Counted from the stretch's first letter, positions 1 through 7,886 are shown. The stretch is DNA of 20,078 bases from Candidatus Kapaibacterium sp. (GCA_028691175.1 JAQUZU010000002.1:28995-49072), one strand, 5' to 3'. Program-made: numbers and translations. The notes: generated from the letters alone by a model not told the origin.

Positions 1-1
1 A

Positions 2-610
2 GGGACGAACGTTGATTTTAGTCTTTCCGAAGCGAAGTCGGAAGCACGAGTGAACTCGGCAGAGCGATTCGATGCTCTCGATAAAAGCGGCACTTTGCGA
101 ACTGATGATGTTCCGCGATATGTCAGTAAAACTATCTCGCAAATGTCAGACGGGACTACGCACGAGGCAACTTTGAATCTTTCGCCGGAAACTCTCGGCA
201 AAATTAACATAAAAATAAGTGTTAGCGGAGATACAGCAAAAATATTATTTAAAGTCGATAATAGCGAGACGTTAAAGGCTATTGAAAATCAGATCGGCAG
301 CCTGAAAGAAAGTCTGCAATCAAGCGGAATTCGCGTGGAAAGTGTCGGAGTAGAACAGGGAAGTACAGACCTATTAAATTCCGACGAACAGCGCAATGAC
401 GCAGGGGAAAATTCACGAAAAGAAGACGAGGCAGTCAGACGAGAATATCTGGAATATGTTCGCAGCAATGTTTCAGATACTGACTTAGAGCATTCGTTTG
501 CATCTTTCGCAGAACAGGTCAATATTTCGCCGGACGAGTTTAAAGAACTCGCACCGCAACTCGCGGAAGGCGACGAAGTATATGGCAAACAATTTAATCG
601 AAAAATTTAA
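2..610 (+). CDS. fliK: Flagellar hook-length control protein FliK, C-terminal part
   Basis: The frame is open to the left edge, so this is the 3' part of a longer gene; a GTG at 50 is only an internal codon. The 202 visible residues contain the FliK C-terminal (Flg_hook) core: an LSPETLGKINIKI stretch, then a predicted strand, then the LKESLQSSGIRVESVGVE helix-strand ending. In the known family this domain contacts FlhB and switches the export gate from rod/hook to filament substrates, while the missing N-terminal part measures hook length. A charged tail of about 80 residues follows the core. The gene is 22 nt upstream of flgD, and the fliK-flgD-TIGR02530-flgE order is the usual hook-operon order in several phyla, which supports the call. 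FliK N-termini vary in length, so how much is missing cannot be judged. Confidence 0.85.
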   Translation, partial: GTNVDFSLSEAKSEARVNSAERFDALDKSGTLRTDDVPRYVSKTISQMSDGTTHEATLNLSPETLGKINIKISVSGDTAKILFKVDNSETLKAIENQIGSLKESLQSSGIRVESVGVEQGSTDLLNSDEQRNDAGENSRKEDEAVRREYLEYVRSNVSDTDLEHSFASFAEQVNISPDEFKELAPQLAEGDEVYGKQFNRKI

Positions 611-632
611 TCAACATGGAGGTTGAAATACA

Positions 633-1328
633 ATGTCAGTAACAGGCACAACAAGCACAACAAGCGCATACACCACTACAGCACTGCAGTCGGCGAGCAC
701 CAGCGCAGCAACGGAGTCGAAGATGGATTTTCTAAATCTGTTGACGATGCAACTGAAGTCTCAGAATCCGCTTCAGCCGTATAACAACCAGGAATTCGCA
801 TCGCAATTGGCTCAATTTTCGCAGCTTGACCAATTGACTAATATCAGCGGTCTGCTTGAAGAGCAGAGTGCAGTCTTCCAATCGTTATCGCAGACGATGA
901 CAAACTCTGCTCTTCCGGGTATGCTCGGGAAGGAAACCAAAGCGAATTGGAATACTTTAGAATTTGACGGCACGGACGGCGTCAAACTCGGCTATGATTT
1001 TGAAACTTCATGCTCGAGCGGAGAATTGTATATTATGAATTCCTCGGGTAAGGTGGTTCGCACCGTTGAATTGAGCGGAACAGATTTGACTTCCGGCGGG
1101 CACTCCTTCCGGTGGGACGGCAAAGACAACGATGGAAACGTCTGCAATAGTGGCGAATATACATTCGCGGTATCCGCATGCACTTCGGGCGGCGAAACAC
1201 TTACGGCTACGCCATACATTTATGGAACGATTGAAGCGGTTCGCTTCACTTCCGACGGAACGATGTTAGTGGTAAATGGCAGTGAAATTCCGCTCAGCTG
1301 CGTGGCAGATATTTCTGTAGAGTCATGA
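633..1328 (+). CDS. flgD: Flagellar hook cap / scaffolding protein FlgD
   Basis: Complete gene of 231 residues. A GGAGG Shine-Dalgarno at 618-622 lies 10 nt before the ATG. Residues 1-28 are a Ser/Thr/Ala-rich leader partly encoded by a duplicated 9-mer (647-655 and 656-664). Residues 30-75 carry the conserved FlgD N-terminal block (MDFLNLLTMQLKSQNPLQP, then QFASQLAQFSQ-like and LDQLTNI). Residues about 100-225 are the Tudor/Ig-like hook-cap domains, with the typical HSFRWDGKDNDGN turn and GEYTF strand near 157-178. In the known family FlgD is exported and caps the growing hook so that FlgE subunits fold at the tip, then is replaced by hook-associated proteins. It sits between fliK and the TIGR02530-type gene in one transcription unit. 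Confidence 0.92.
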   Translation: MSVTGTTSTTSAYTTTALQSASTSAATESKMDFLNLLTMQLKSQNPLQPYNNQEFASQLAQFSQLDQLTNISGLLEEQSAVFQSLSQTMTNSALPGMLGKETKANWNTLEFDGTDGVKLGYDFETSCSSGELYIMNSSGKVVRTVELSGTDLTSGGHSFRWDGKDNDGNVCNSGEYTFAVSACTSGGETLTATPYIYGTIEAVRFTSDGTMLVVNGSEIPLSCVADISVES

Positions 1329-1411
1329 AAAGTTGTTGAGGTTTCCTGAGATTGCAGGTGCCAACTCAGGAAACCGAAGCAAGATATTTTTACACATTAC
1401 GAGAGGCACTT

Positions 1412-1801
1412 ATGGCAGGAATTGATGGCGTAAACTTACCGTTTATGCCGATTGGCGGAATAGAAGAACTGAACAAACAGACTTCTACCGGAATCACTAA
1501 AGTAGGCTCGAGCAGTGATTTTGGCGAGATTTTCGCACAAGAACTTGAAAACGTGAAGTTTTCGGCACACGCTCAGAGCAGATTGACAAGTAAAGAAATC
1601 GATTTATCCGAAAACGACATGCTCCGGCTCAATTCAGCCGTTGATAAACTGGAGCAAAAGGGAGGAAACGAATCGCTCGTCATATTGGACGAAAAAGCAT
1701 TCGTTGTAAGCGTCCCGAATCGGACAGTAATTACAGCCATGAATAACAGTAATATGGAAAACAGTGTAATTACAAACATTGACTCGGCTGTGTTCGCATA
1801 A
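1412..1801 (+). CDS. TIGR02530-type flagellar operon protein (function unknown)
   Basis: A 129-residue protein. An in-frame TTG at 1352 would extend it by 20 residues, but the ATG at 1412 is preferred because GAGAGG at 1401-1406 lies 5 nt upstream and the N-terminus then begins MAGIDGVNLPFMPIGG as in relatives. The diagnostic block is FSAHAQSRLTSKEIDLSE, followed by an LNSAVDKLEQKGG helix, SLVILDEKAFVVSV, and NRTVITAM. This matches the short conserved family called 'flagellar operon protein', found between flgD and flgE in many bacteria. No signal peptide or membrane segment is visible. Its role in hook assembly is inferred only from its constant position; the biochemical function is not established to my knowledge. 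Confidence 0.85.
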   Translation: MAGIDGVNLPFMPIGGIEELNKQTSTGITKVGSSSDFGEIFAQELENVKFSAHAQSRLTSKEIDLSENDMLRLNSAVDKLEQKGGNESLVILDEKAFVVSVPNRTVITAMNNSNMENSVITNIDSAVFA

Positions 1802-1806
1802 AATAA

Positions 1807-1876
1807 CAGGTTGGACTGCGGAAGCATTGCTTCCAAAGAGACCTGACCGCCCGGCTCCGACCGACAGAAGAGCCGG
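1807..1876 (+). promoter_or_regulatory. Candidate structured RNA leader upstream of flgE
   Basis: The 111 nt between the TIGR02530-type gene and flgE can fold compactly. CAGGT (1807-1811) pairs with ACCTG (1841-1845), enclosing the hairpin GGAAGC-ATT-GCTTCC (1820-1834). A second hairpin is CCGGCTC (1851-1857) with GAGCCGG (1870-1876) around a 12-nt loop. GGTTGG (1809-1814) can alternatively pair with CCGACC (1857-1862) with one G-U, which would be a pseudoknot-like switch. The second stem is followed by an A-rich stretch rather than a U-run, so it is not an ordinary terminator. The flgE Shine-Dalgarno (GGAAAGG, 1899-1905) lies 22 nt further on. Possible roles are translational control of hook protein, mRNA processing, or a ligand-responsive leader; I match no known riboswitch family. 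Confidence 0.35.
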
Positions 1877-1912
1877 CAAAAAATTTAAAAATAATAGTGG
1901 AAAGGCAAAATC

Positions 1913-3217
1913 ATGGGTTTATCTAGATCATTAGATACAGCAGCAAGTGCTTTAAGATCGAATCAAACGAGCTTTGACGTTATTTCAAATAACGTTGCAA
2001 ATGTAAGCACTTACGGATATAAAGCAAGTCGCACGAATTTCGTTGATGAACTCTCGCAGGTATATAATTATGGCACATCCGCAAACGAAAATCTTGGCGG
2101 AACAAATCCGTATCAGGTCGGGCTTGGCGTATCTGTAGGATCAATTTCTTACGATATGACGCAGGGCGACCTCGAAACGACTAATCGCGCTCTCGATCTT
2201 GCGTTGCAGGGAGATGGCTATTTTATCTATAATCAAAATGGAAATGAAGTATATTCGCGCGTCGCTGCAATAAATAAAGACGAAGACGGCAATTTGGTCG
2301 ATTCTTCCAGTGGAGCATTTCTGCAGGGCTATAACGTCAATACTGACGAAAACGGACGTATTATAAAAAATTCGGACGGCTCGAACCAGGTAGAAGCATC
2401 AATGGGCAACCTGACGATTGACCCGGGAACAATCTCTGCACCGCGCCAGACCGAAAATGTTATGCTCTCCGGAAATCTGAATTCCGACGCGGAAACAGGC
2501 GAGGAACGCAGCACAAGCATTGATATTTACGACAATCTCGGCAGCGTGCATTCGCTAAACTTTAACTTTAGCAAGTCCGAAAATGAGAACGAATATCTGC
2601 TGACAGTAAATTTAGACGGTACCGAAATTACTCTGCCGGAGTCGCAGATTGTATTTAATCAGGACGGAACTTTGCAATCGCCGACTTCAATAAACATAAC
2701 GACCGACCTACTTAATACTGCCACCGGACAAAACAGTTTCGATACATCGAAGAGCCTGAGCGTCTCGCTTGCAGATCCGGACAATGTATTAACCGGCATC
2801 ACGCAATACAGCGGATCCTCTACAGCGACCGCAGGGCAGCAAGACGGCTATGAATCGGGTTCGCTGAAAGATTTATCGGTAGATGGCAAAGGACAAATCT
2901 GGGGAGCTTTCTCGAACGGACAATCCGAGATACTCGGGCAGATTGTAACCGCGAAATTTACTAATTCGGAGGCTCTCGAGCGCACCGGTGGAAATTTCCT
3001 CGACGTAACTCCGAACAGTGGGTTTGCCACTTATGGTACCGCCGGAGACGCGTTCCCGTCGCTTTCTGTGGTTAGCAATCGGCTTGAAGCTTCGAATGTC
3101 GACCTGACGACAGAACTTACCTCGATGATTACTACTCAGCGTGCTTATGAAGCTGCCGCAAAGGGAGTAACCACCAGCGATGAATTGCTCCAGACGCTGA
3201 TCAATCTGAAACGATAA
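1913..3217 (+). CDS. flgE: Flagellar hook protein FlgE
   Basis: 434 residues, complete, with GGAAAGG 7 nt before the ATG. Residues 1-35 are the flagellar rod/hook N-terminal segment, with the SNNVANVSTYGYKASR signature. Residues about 75-110 (GDLETTNRALDLALQGDGYF) continue the conserved D0/D1 region. The middle, about 180-330, is the variable FlgE D2 domain. The last about 45 residues (SNVDLTTELTSMITTQRAYEAAAK onward) form the C-terminal bundle that pairs with the N-terminus. FlgE polymerises into the universal joint between rod and filament after export by the flagellar type III system. The protein has no cysteine, so it cannot make the lysinoalanine cross-links known in spirochaete hooks. 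It is the last gene of the unit and is followed by a strong terminator. Confidence 0.93.
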   Translation: MGLSRSLDTAASALRSNQTSFDVISNNVANVSTYGYKASRTNFVDELSQVYNYGTSANENLGGTNPYQVGLGVSVGSISYDMTQGDLETTNRALDLALQGDGYFIYNQNGNEVYSRVAAINKDEDGNLVDSSSGAFLQGYNVNTDENGRIIKNSDGSNQVEASMGNLTIDPGTISAPRQTENVMLSGNLNSDAETGEERSTSIDIYDNLGSVHSLNFNFSKSENENEYLLTVNLDGTEITLPESQIVFNQDGTLQSPTSINITTDLLNTATGQNSFDTSKSLSVSLADPDNVLTGITQYSGSSTATAGQQDGYESGSLKDLSVDGKGQIWGAFSNGQSEILGQIVTAKFTNSEALERTGGNFLDVTPNSGFATYGTAGDAFPSLSVVSNRLEASNVDLTTELTSMITTQRAYEAAAKGVTTSDELLQTLINLKR

Positions 3218-3241
3218 CAGCAAATAATTAACGATAACGAA

Positions 3242-3275
3242 AAAGGGCGATCTGTGTGATCGCCCTTTGAGTTTT
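3242..3275. terminator. Bidirectional terminator between convergent flgE and the VWA-OmpA gene
   Basis: A perfect 11-bp stem, AAAGGGCGATC (3242-3252) with GATCGCCCTTT (3258-3268), has a TGTGT loop. On the + strand it is followed by GAGTTTTA. On the - strand the stem runs into a TTTTT tract. It lies 25 nt after flgE and 29 nt after the stop of the convergent gene, so it can serve both. Confidence 0.85.
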
Positions 3276-3296
3276 ATGATTTGCGGAAATATCGAA

Positions 3297-4712
3297 CTAT
3301 TTTGCCAATATCACAAACTGTGTGCGACGGTTCTTCGCACGACCTTCTTCGGTGTCATTGTTTGCTACCGGCATAGTCATTCCGAAGCCGCGAGTACGGA
3401 TTCGCTGTGCTTCAATTCCGCGCGAGACAAGTGCTTCTTTAACGGAATTTGCACGTTTTTCGGAAAGAACCTGGTTGATTTCGACCGTACCGATATTATC
3501 TGTGTGACCCTGAATTTCTATCTTGATTTTTGGATTCGAGAGCATTTGATCGGCGATGCCGTCCAGAATTTCAAACGATTCCGGCTTGATGTCAGACTTG
3601 TTAAAGTCGAACGTAATCGGCACAACGAATTGGTTGCCCTCGCCGCCCCAGAAGTTGCTCACGTCGTATTCGCCTTCGGCAATCAGGCTGTCCGCCCGCC
3701 CCGGCAGGGAGAGCTGCGAATATACAAAGTGCGTACCGTAGTATTTCGGCGGCAAATATTGAATAAAATAGTAGAAGCGCAGGCTCATGTATATATCGCG
3801 AAAAATAGCCGTAAGTTCTTCTTTTGTATACGCTTTATAGAATTTTCCGCCGGTGTATTTCGCAATTTTTTTCAGTCCGTCGTCTTTCGAATATCCAAAT
3901 GCAACACAAAATACATGTACGTTTTTGTCGCGTGCTTTTTGGATAATATCTTCGACTTCCTTCTTTGAGTAGTTCTCGTCGCCGTCGGTGAAAATTGCCA
4001 TTACGCGCGGCACGGAGTCCGAAGTCCCCTCAAAAATATCAATGCTTTTCCAAAGTGCTTCATTTACAGACGAAAAACGTCCCAAGCCCTGCTTGCGTTT
4101 TGCACGTAGGAGCGAGATAATTGCATTTGTGTTATCGCTAAGCGGAGCACGCAGTTCAAAATCGTCGCTGAAAGTTGCCACGGCAAGCTTGTCGTATTTG
4201 AATTTCATTGATGTGAAGAGTTCCGCACCGTCCATAATTGTATTGAAGACGCCGCTCATCGAACCGCTGTTATCGACGCAAAGCATTATGTTATATGGAA
4301 TTGAATCGTTTGCACCGTATTCGCGTACAGTGAATTTCGGGATATTGACGGTGCGTTTGTTATAGATTTTGCCCAGTCCCTCGTCAATTTTCGCGAAATA
4401 GTTGTAGTCTTTATCTTTTTTATACGGGTCTGCCATATTTGTGATGAAATGCCCGAGCGAATCATATACGCGAGCGTATATCTTGATGTTTTCCGGATAT
4501 TGATCGGTCTCGAGGCGCCAGAGGTCGTAAATAATTTTATTGACGTCAGCGGAATCAATTGGCAATGTAGAGGTGATATAATTTCTCGATACGGTCGAGT
4601 CGTAGTCGTCCTCCATGAATTGGCGTTGAAGTTCATATTCGGTCAGATGCTGCGAACCTGAGCATGCGGCGAGCACCATTAAAATCAGCAGCGGGATAAA
4701 TCTATATTCCAT
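3297..4712 (-). CDS. Lipoprotein with von Willebrand A and OmpA peptidoglycan-binding domains
   Basis: 471 residues. A short hydrophobic leader ends in the lipobox LAAC with Cys17, so the protein is probably a lipoprotein. Residues about 140-310 are a VWA domain with an intact-looking MIDAS: DNSGS at 147-151 and FTDGDEN at 241-247, with metal-binding D147, S149, S151 and D243. Residues about 362-470 are an OmpA C-terminal domain: FDFNKSDIKPES, GHTDNIG with D405, LSEKRA with R420, and NRRTQF. In that family these residues bind diaminopimelate in peptidoglycan. The architecture suggests an envelope protein that is anchored by lipid and to the cell wall and presents a metal-dependent protein-binding module. 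Partner and process are unknown. It appears to be transcribed alone, with terminators on both sides. Confidence 0.85.
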   Translation of the reverse strand: MEYRFIPLLILMVLAACSGSQHLTEYELQRQFMEDDYDSTVSRNYITSTLPIDSADVNKIIYDLWRLETDQYPENIKIYARVYDSLGHFITNMADPYKKDKDYNYFAKIDEGLGKIYNKRTVNIPKFTVREYGANDSIPYNIMLCVDNSGSMSGVFNTIMDGAELFTSMKFKYDKLAVATFSDDFELRAPLSDNTNAIISLLRAKRKQGLGRFSSVNEALWKSIDIFEGTSDSVPRVMAIFTDGDENYSKKEVEDIIQKARDKNVHVFCVAFGYSKDDGLKKIAKYTGGKFYKAYTKEELTAIFRDIYMSLRFYYFIQYLPPKYYGTHFVYSQLSLPGRADSLIAEGEYDVSNFWGGEGNQFVVPITFDFNKSDIKPESFEILDGIADQMLSNPKIKIEIQGHTDNIGTVEINQVLSEKRANSVKEALVSRGIEAQRIRTRGFGMTMPVANNDTEEGRAKNRRTQFVILAK

Positions 4713-4805
4713 TTGGTTGCTTTTTGAAGTTATAAATATTTAACTATAGACGTCGAAAGCAAGTGAATAGTGTTATTTTTGGAAATGTTTAGGCTGCTTG
4801 TGCCG

Positions 4806-4841
4806 TAAACAAAAATAGAGACGCAAAATTTGCGCCTCTAT
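4806..4841 (-). terminator. Terminator downstream of the DUF3467 gene
   Basis: The - strand reads ATAGAG, one mismatch, CGCAAA, then TTTGCG and CTCTAT (4841 down to 4815), followed by TTTTTGTTT (4814-4806). It lies 41 nt after the DUF3467 stop and upstream of the VWA-OmpA gene, separating the two. Confidence 0.75.
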
Positions 4842-4881
4842 GTGATTTTCCTTTATGCGACGAATACGCCGCTCAGTACGA

Positions 4882-5193
4882 TTAATTAGGGAAGTTAGGG
4901 TTCGGATAGTTCTGACCCGGTTTTTCTAATTTGATTTCGCCGAACTGATTTTCGAACTTATCAACGTTTTCGTTCAATGCATTCATGAACATTTTTACGT
5001 GTTGCGGAGTCATGATAATGCGTGCATGAACTTTACCTTTTGGTACGCCCGGCAAAATGCGGGTAAAATCGATAACAAATTCAGCCGGAGAATGAGCGAT
5101 GATAGCCAAGTTTGCATAGATGCCTTCAGCTTCTTTTTCGCCGAGTTCGATGTTGATTTGCTGTTTTTCGTCTGGTTTTTGGTTGTTAGCCAT
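4882..5193 (-). CDS. DUF3467 domain-containing protein
   Basis: A 103-residue soluble protein with no signal peptide. The features are those of the DUF3467 family: an N-terminal acidic strand (INIELGEKEAEGIYANLA), the central SPAEFVIDFTRILPG, and AHARII-like KVHARIIMTPQHVKMFMNAL, then a C-terminal helix and a Pro/Asn-rich tail. The family is widespread in Bacteroidota and other bacteria but has no agreed function. No classical Shine-Dalgarno is visible; the ATG is preceded by a GAAAGAAAAATC purine tract. The gene follows the TPR/BamE-like gene by 95 nt, with no U-tract terminator between them, so co-transcription is possible. Confidence 0.85.
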   Translation of the reverse strand: MANNQKPDEKQQINIELGEKEAEGIYANLAIIAHSPAEFVIDFTRILPGVPKGKVHARIIMTPQHVKMFMNALNENVDKFENQFGEIKLEKPGQNYPNPNFPN

Positions 5194-5288
5194 GATTTTT
5201 CTTTCGAATAAAAATTAAAAAAATTATCTTGTTTGTGTGTTCTTCTGTTCCTTTGGAGCGTATGCTACCAATAATCCCGATTTACGGA

Positions 5289-6875
5289 TTATTTTTTGAA
5301 GTCTTCGTAATACTTGTTGAATTCGTTAAGTCTTTCTGTATTTTGAGTTCTGTCAAAATAGTTGATCATATTCAACAAATAGAATTCTGTGTCTTCCGGT
5401 TCTACTTCGTCGCGAACTGCAACAAGGCGGTTCAAAACATCGTCGATTTTTGCTTTTTCGTTTGTAGCAAAATAGATGTCGGCGAGTTCGAGCAGAATAA
5501 TATAGTTTGTAGAAAATTCAGGTTTGCGAACTAAATCTTCGAAGATACCTTTTGATTTATTAAGAATCGGCAAATATCTTGATTCGTTAATTTTGTATGT
5601 TGTGTCTTTGTCTAGTTTCGCAAATTCTTCTTTTTGAATTTCAACAGCCTGATTTTTGTATGCAGAGCCGAGAATTCTCTTTATTTCATTAATGCGGATA
5701 TCTTTGTCGATACCGGTATATGAATCGTAGCATTGGAGGGCTTGGTTGTATTGAGCAACTGCTTCATCATAGCGTTTGTTACGTACTAAAATATCGCCGT
5801 ATTGTGCATGATAAGCGGCATTTGTCGGATTTTCCTTTACGAGTTGTGCAAGAGTGGAAACAGCTTTTTCCGGGTCGCCTTGTGCTTCGAAAATCTGGAT
5901 TAAGAATTGATTTGCAGATACGTTGGTCGGATCGATTGCTTTCAAAAGTTTCACCTGTTCTGCAGCGTCGTCGTATTCTTTTGCTTCGAATTTGAGGCGT
6001 GCGAGTTCGGCAGTCGGAGTAACGTCAAATTCAAACGGATTGCCGCGGTAAAATCCTACCGGATTGAATAACCAGCCGCATACGCCGGTAACGTGAGTTT
6101 TTGTGTTGTGGCGAGTATATACGAAAAAGTCTTCGTTGTTGATTTTGTAAGTCATAATGCCGAGAGTATCTTGTTCGCCTGCTCCGGAGCGCGGATCGAG
6201 ATAGTTACGTAAAATTACGTTTTTGTCCGGCTGACCAAGAATTTTAATTACTTCTGCCGGATTTTGACCTATGCTCATGCCCTTTGAGGAGATGAACTCC
6301 AATTCTTTCGAAACTGTTTTGTTGTAAGTCTGAAATGCTTCTGCTGCTTTGGCTTTGTCGCCTATAGTTGCGTAAGCAAGACCTAAGCGCGAATAGTTTA
6401 CCGGGTTTTCCGGATTAATTTTGATACAGCTCTGGAAGAGCGAAATCATTGCAGCACCGGCTTCGTCTTTTTGCGGTGAAGACGGGTCGATTGTATTCAG
6501 CATGTTTGTACCGATATTGAAAGCGGCAGCCCATACGGAATATTCGATAGCGGCGTTTTGATCTGCAGTTTTAGACGGTTTAGTAGCAGTTTTTGCGGTT
6601 TCTTTAGCTTTAATTGTCAGCTCGGTGGCTTTGACAAGTTTTGCGGCATCGCCCTCTAACGCGTCTTTCAGATAAATCTGTGCAAGTTCATACATTGCAT
6701 CGCTGTTGGTAGGGTTTTTTGTCAACTCTTTTTCGTAGAAAGTAATTGCTTTCTCGAAGTCGTTGTTTTTCTTGGCTACTCTCGCGGTTGACATTTCCGG
6801 AGACGTGCATTGAAAGCCTTGCGTCAGGAAAGCACCGAGAATAAGTGCAACTATAAAGTATTGAATTCTGTTCAT
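5289..6875 (-). CDS. TPR protein with BamE/SmpA-like insert, probable envelope protein
   Basis: 528 residues, with GGAG 8 nt before the ATG. A hydrophobic leader (1-20) ends near GFQC (Cys23); a Cys at this point and the following TSPEMSTA segment look lipoprotein-like, but Gln at -1 is not a standard lipobox. TPR motifs are visible at about 34-68, 155-190, 290-315, 320-350 and 353-385. Between the TPR blocks, about 198-265, is a stretch resembling SmpA/BamE: KGMSIG, AEVIKILGQPD, and then strands MTYKINNEDFFVYTR. In BamE-type proteins this pattern forms a small periplasmic alpha/beta domain. The architecture suggests an envelope scaffold. Function is not known; the BamE similarity is a pattern judgement, not a search result. 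Confidence 0.75.
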   Translation of the reverse strand: MNRIQYFIVALILGAFLTQGFQCTSPEMSTARVAKKNNDFEKAITFYEKELTKNPTNSDAMYELAQIYLKDALEGDAAKLVKATELTIKAKETAKTATKPSKTADQNAAIEYSVWAAAFNIGTNMLNTIDPSSPQKDEAGAAMISLFQSCIKINPENPVNYSRLGLAYATIGDKAKAAEAFQTYNKTVSKELEFISSKGMSIGQNPAEVIKILGQPDKNVILRNYLDPRSGAGEQDTLGIMTYKINNEDFFVYTRHNTKTHVTGVCGWLFNPVGFYRGNPFEFDVTPTAELARLKFEAKEYDDAAEQVKLLKAIDPTNVSANQFLIQIFEAQGDPEKAVSTLAQLVKENPTNAAYHAQYGDILVRNKRYDEAVAQYNQALQCYDSYTGIDKDIRINEIKRILGSAYKNQAVEIQKEEFAKLDKDTTYKINESRYLPILNKSKGIFEDLVRKPEFSTNYIILLELADIYFATNEKAKIDDVLNRLVAVRDEVEPEDTEFYLLNMINYFDRTQNTERLNEFNKYYEDFKK

Positions 6876-6971
6876 TGTGAATTCTCCAAATTGATATTAT
6901 GAAAATTTTTCTAATTGTCTAAGTTTAATACTACTATAGAGTCTTTAAATGCCGAAAATGTTACACTTCGA

Positions 6972-6979
6972 CAAATTTA
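6972..6979 (-). promoter_or_regulatory. Possible Bacteroidota-type -7 element upstream of the TPR/BamE-like gene
   Basis: The - strand reads TAAATTTG, a perfect match to TAnnTTTG, about 97 nt before the ATG at 6875. No clear TTG stands 17-23 nt upstream, so only half of the promoter pattern is present. The 156-nt intergenic region 6876-7031 is otherwise AT-rich with nothing else recognised. Confidence 0.3.
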
Positions 6980-7031
6980 AGTAAGCAAATTACGAAAAAA
7001 CAGACACTTTTCCAAAAATGCACGCTGAAAA

Positions 7032-7808
7032 TTACTTGCTCTCCGGCGGAGTCCAGCCTTTGCGTTTGTATTTGATTAATTCAACGTCTGCCGAGCCTAA
7101 ATATAACTGCAATTTTGCTTTTATCGGAACTCGCGCGTCATCGTTTGAAAACCAGCCCTCGAAGGTTCCGCTCAAGCCGTAAACGCCCGTCCAATGTGCC
7201 AGTCCGCTGAAATATTTTGTCGCTACCGGGTACTTAACCGCACGGCATTTTGTCCCCTGAGTTTTGCCTGTAAAGGAAATTTCTGTCAAGGCGAGATCTT
7301 TATCGACTATGGTCGGAATGGTAATCTTTTTTCCGGTAGTGAGGAAATTCCGTGCCATAAAAAACAGCGTCAGTCCGTCTGCGAATTTCTTTGTATTCTG
7401 AAACGACTTCTCGAAATATTTGCCGTTCGCGTTTTCTTTCGAGATGTAAATGTTCTTTTTGTCATAATTGAAATAAATTTTGTGCAAATCGGAGTAGCCG
7501 CCGCTTTTGTACTTGCCGAGGAAGCGGTGCGAACACGTAATCGATTTGTCCGTAAAAGAGTTATACAGCACTTTTATGTCCAAAAAAGGAATTGATTTAT
7601 AAGTCGCAATATCTGCCTTTGTGATATAGCAATTATTGCCGTTGTAGGTTTCGGTTTTCTCGGTAGAGATTACGATTGTACCGAGTTTGATGCCCATATA
7701 CGAAACTTCGTAAGTCAGTTCTTCGCCGACCAACGGAGTAAATCCTGCTTTTGCCTGCGTTGCAATGCCGAGCAAAAACAAAACTATTGCGAAAAAATAT
7801 TTTTTCAT
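7032..7808 (-). CDS. DUF3108 domain-containing secreted protein
   Basis: 258 residues. Residues 1-20 form a classical signal peptide (MKKYFFAIVLFLLG, then AKA before the cleavage point). The mature part starts GEELTYEVSYMGIKLGTIVI, the hallmark beta opening of DUF3108, and continues with alternating strands and a C-terminal block (DDARVPIKAKLQLYLGSADV). The family is a periplasmic beta-rich domain common in Proteobacteria and Bacteroidota; it is thought to be envelope-related but lacks a defined activity. A probable AGGAC ribosome site lies before the ATG. It is 78 nt downstream of pgsA on the same strand with no terminator between, so it may be the distal gene of that operon. No terminator was found after it. 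Confidence 0.8.
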   Translation of the reverse strand: MKKYFFAIVLFLLGIATQAKAGFTPLVGEELTYEVSYMGIKLGTIVISTEKTETYNGNNCYITKADIATYKSIPFLDIKVLYNSFTDKSITCSHRFLGKYKSGGYSDLHKIYFNYDKKNIYISKENANGKYFEKSFQNTKKFADGLTLFFMARNFLTTGKKITIPTIVDKDLALTEISFTGKTQGTKCRAVKYPVATKYFSGLAHWTGVYGLSGTFEGWFSNDDARVPIKAKLQLYLGSADVELIKYKRKGWTPPESK

Positions 7809-7886
7809 TTCAGATGTCCTGTATATATTGCGGACTGCAGAAATTTCGCGCTCGTTGAATATTCCGCTTCCACTAAATCATTTTGA

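Noticed and set aside
3267..3968. A long + strand open frame of 233 codons opposite the OmpA/VWA gene
   Set aside because: It is the reverse complement of a gene with clear OmpA and VWA motifs, has no ribosome site, and its product is rich in Cys, Phe and Arg as expected of a shadow frame.
5270..5293. Hairpin AATAATCC/GGATTATT at the end of the TPR/BamE-like gene as its terminator
   Set aside because: On the coding (-) strand no U-run follows; the T-run is on the opposite side inside the gene. Overlap with the stop codon suggests coincidence or at most a weak mRNA structure.
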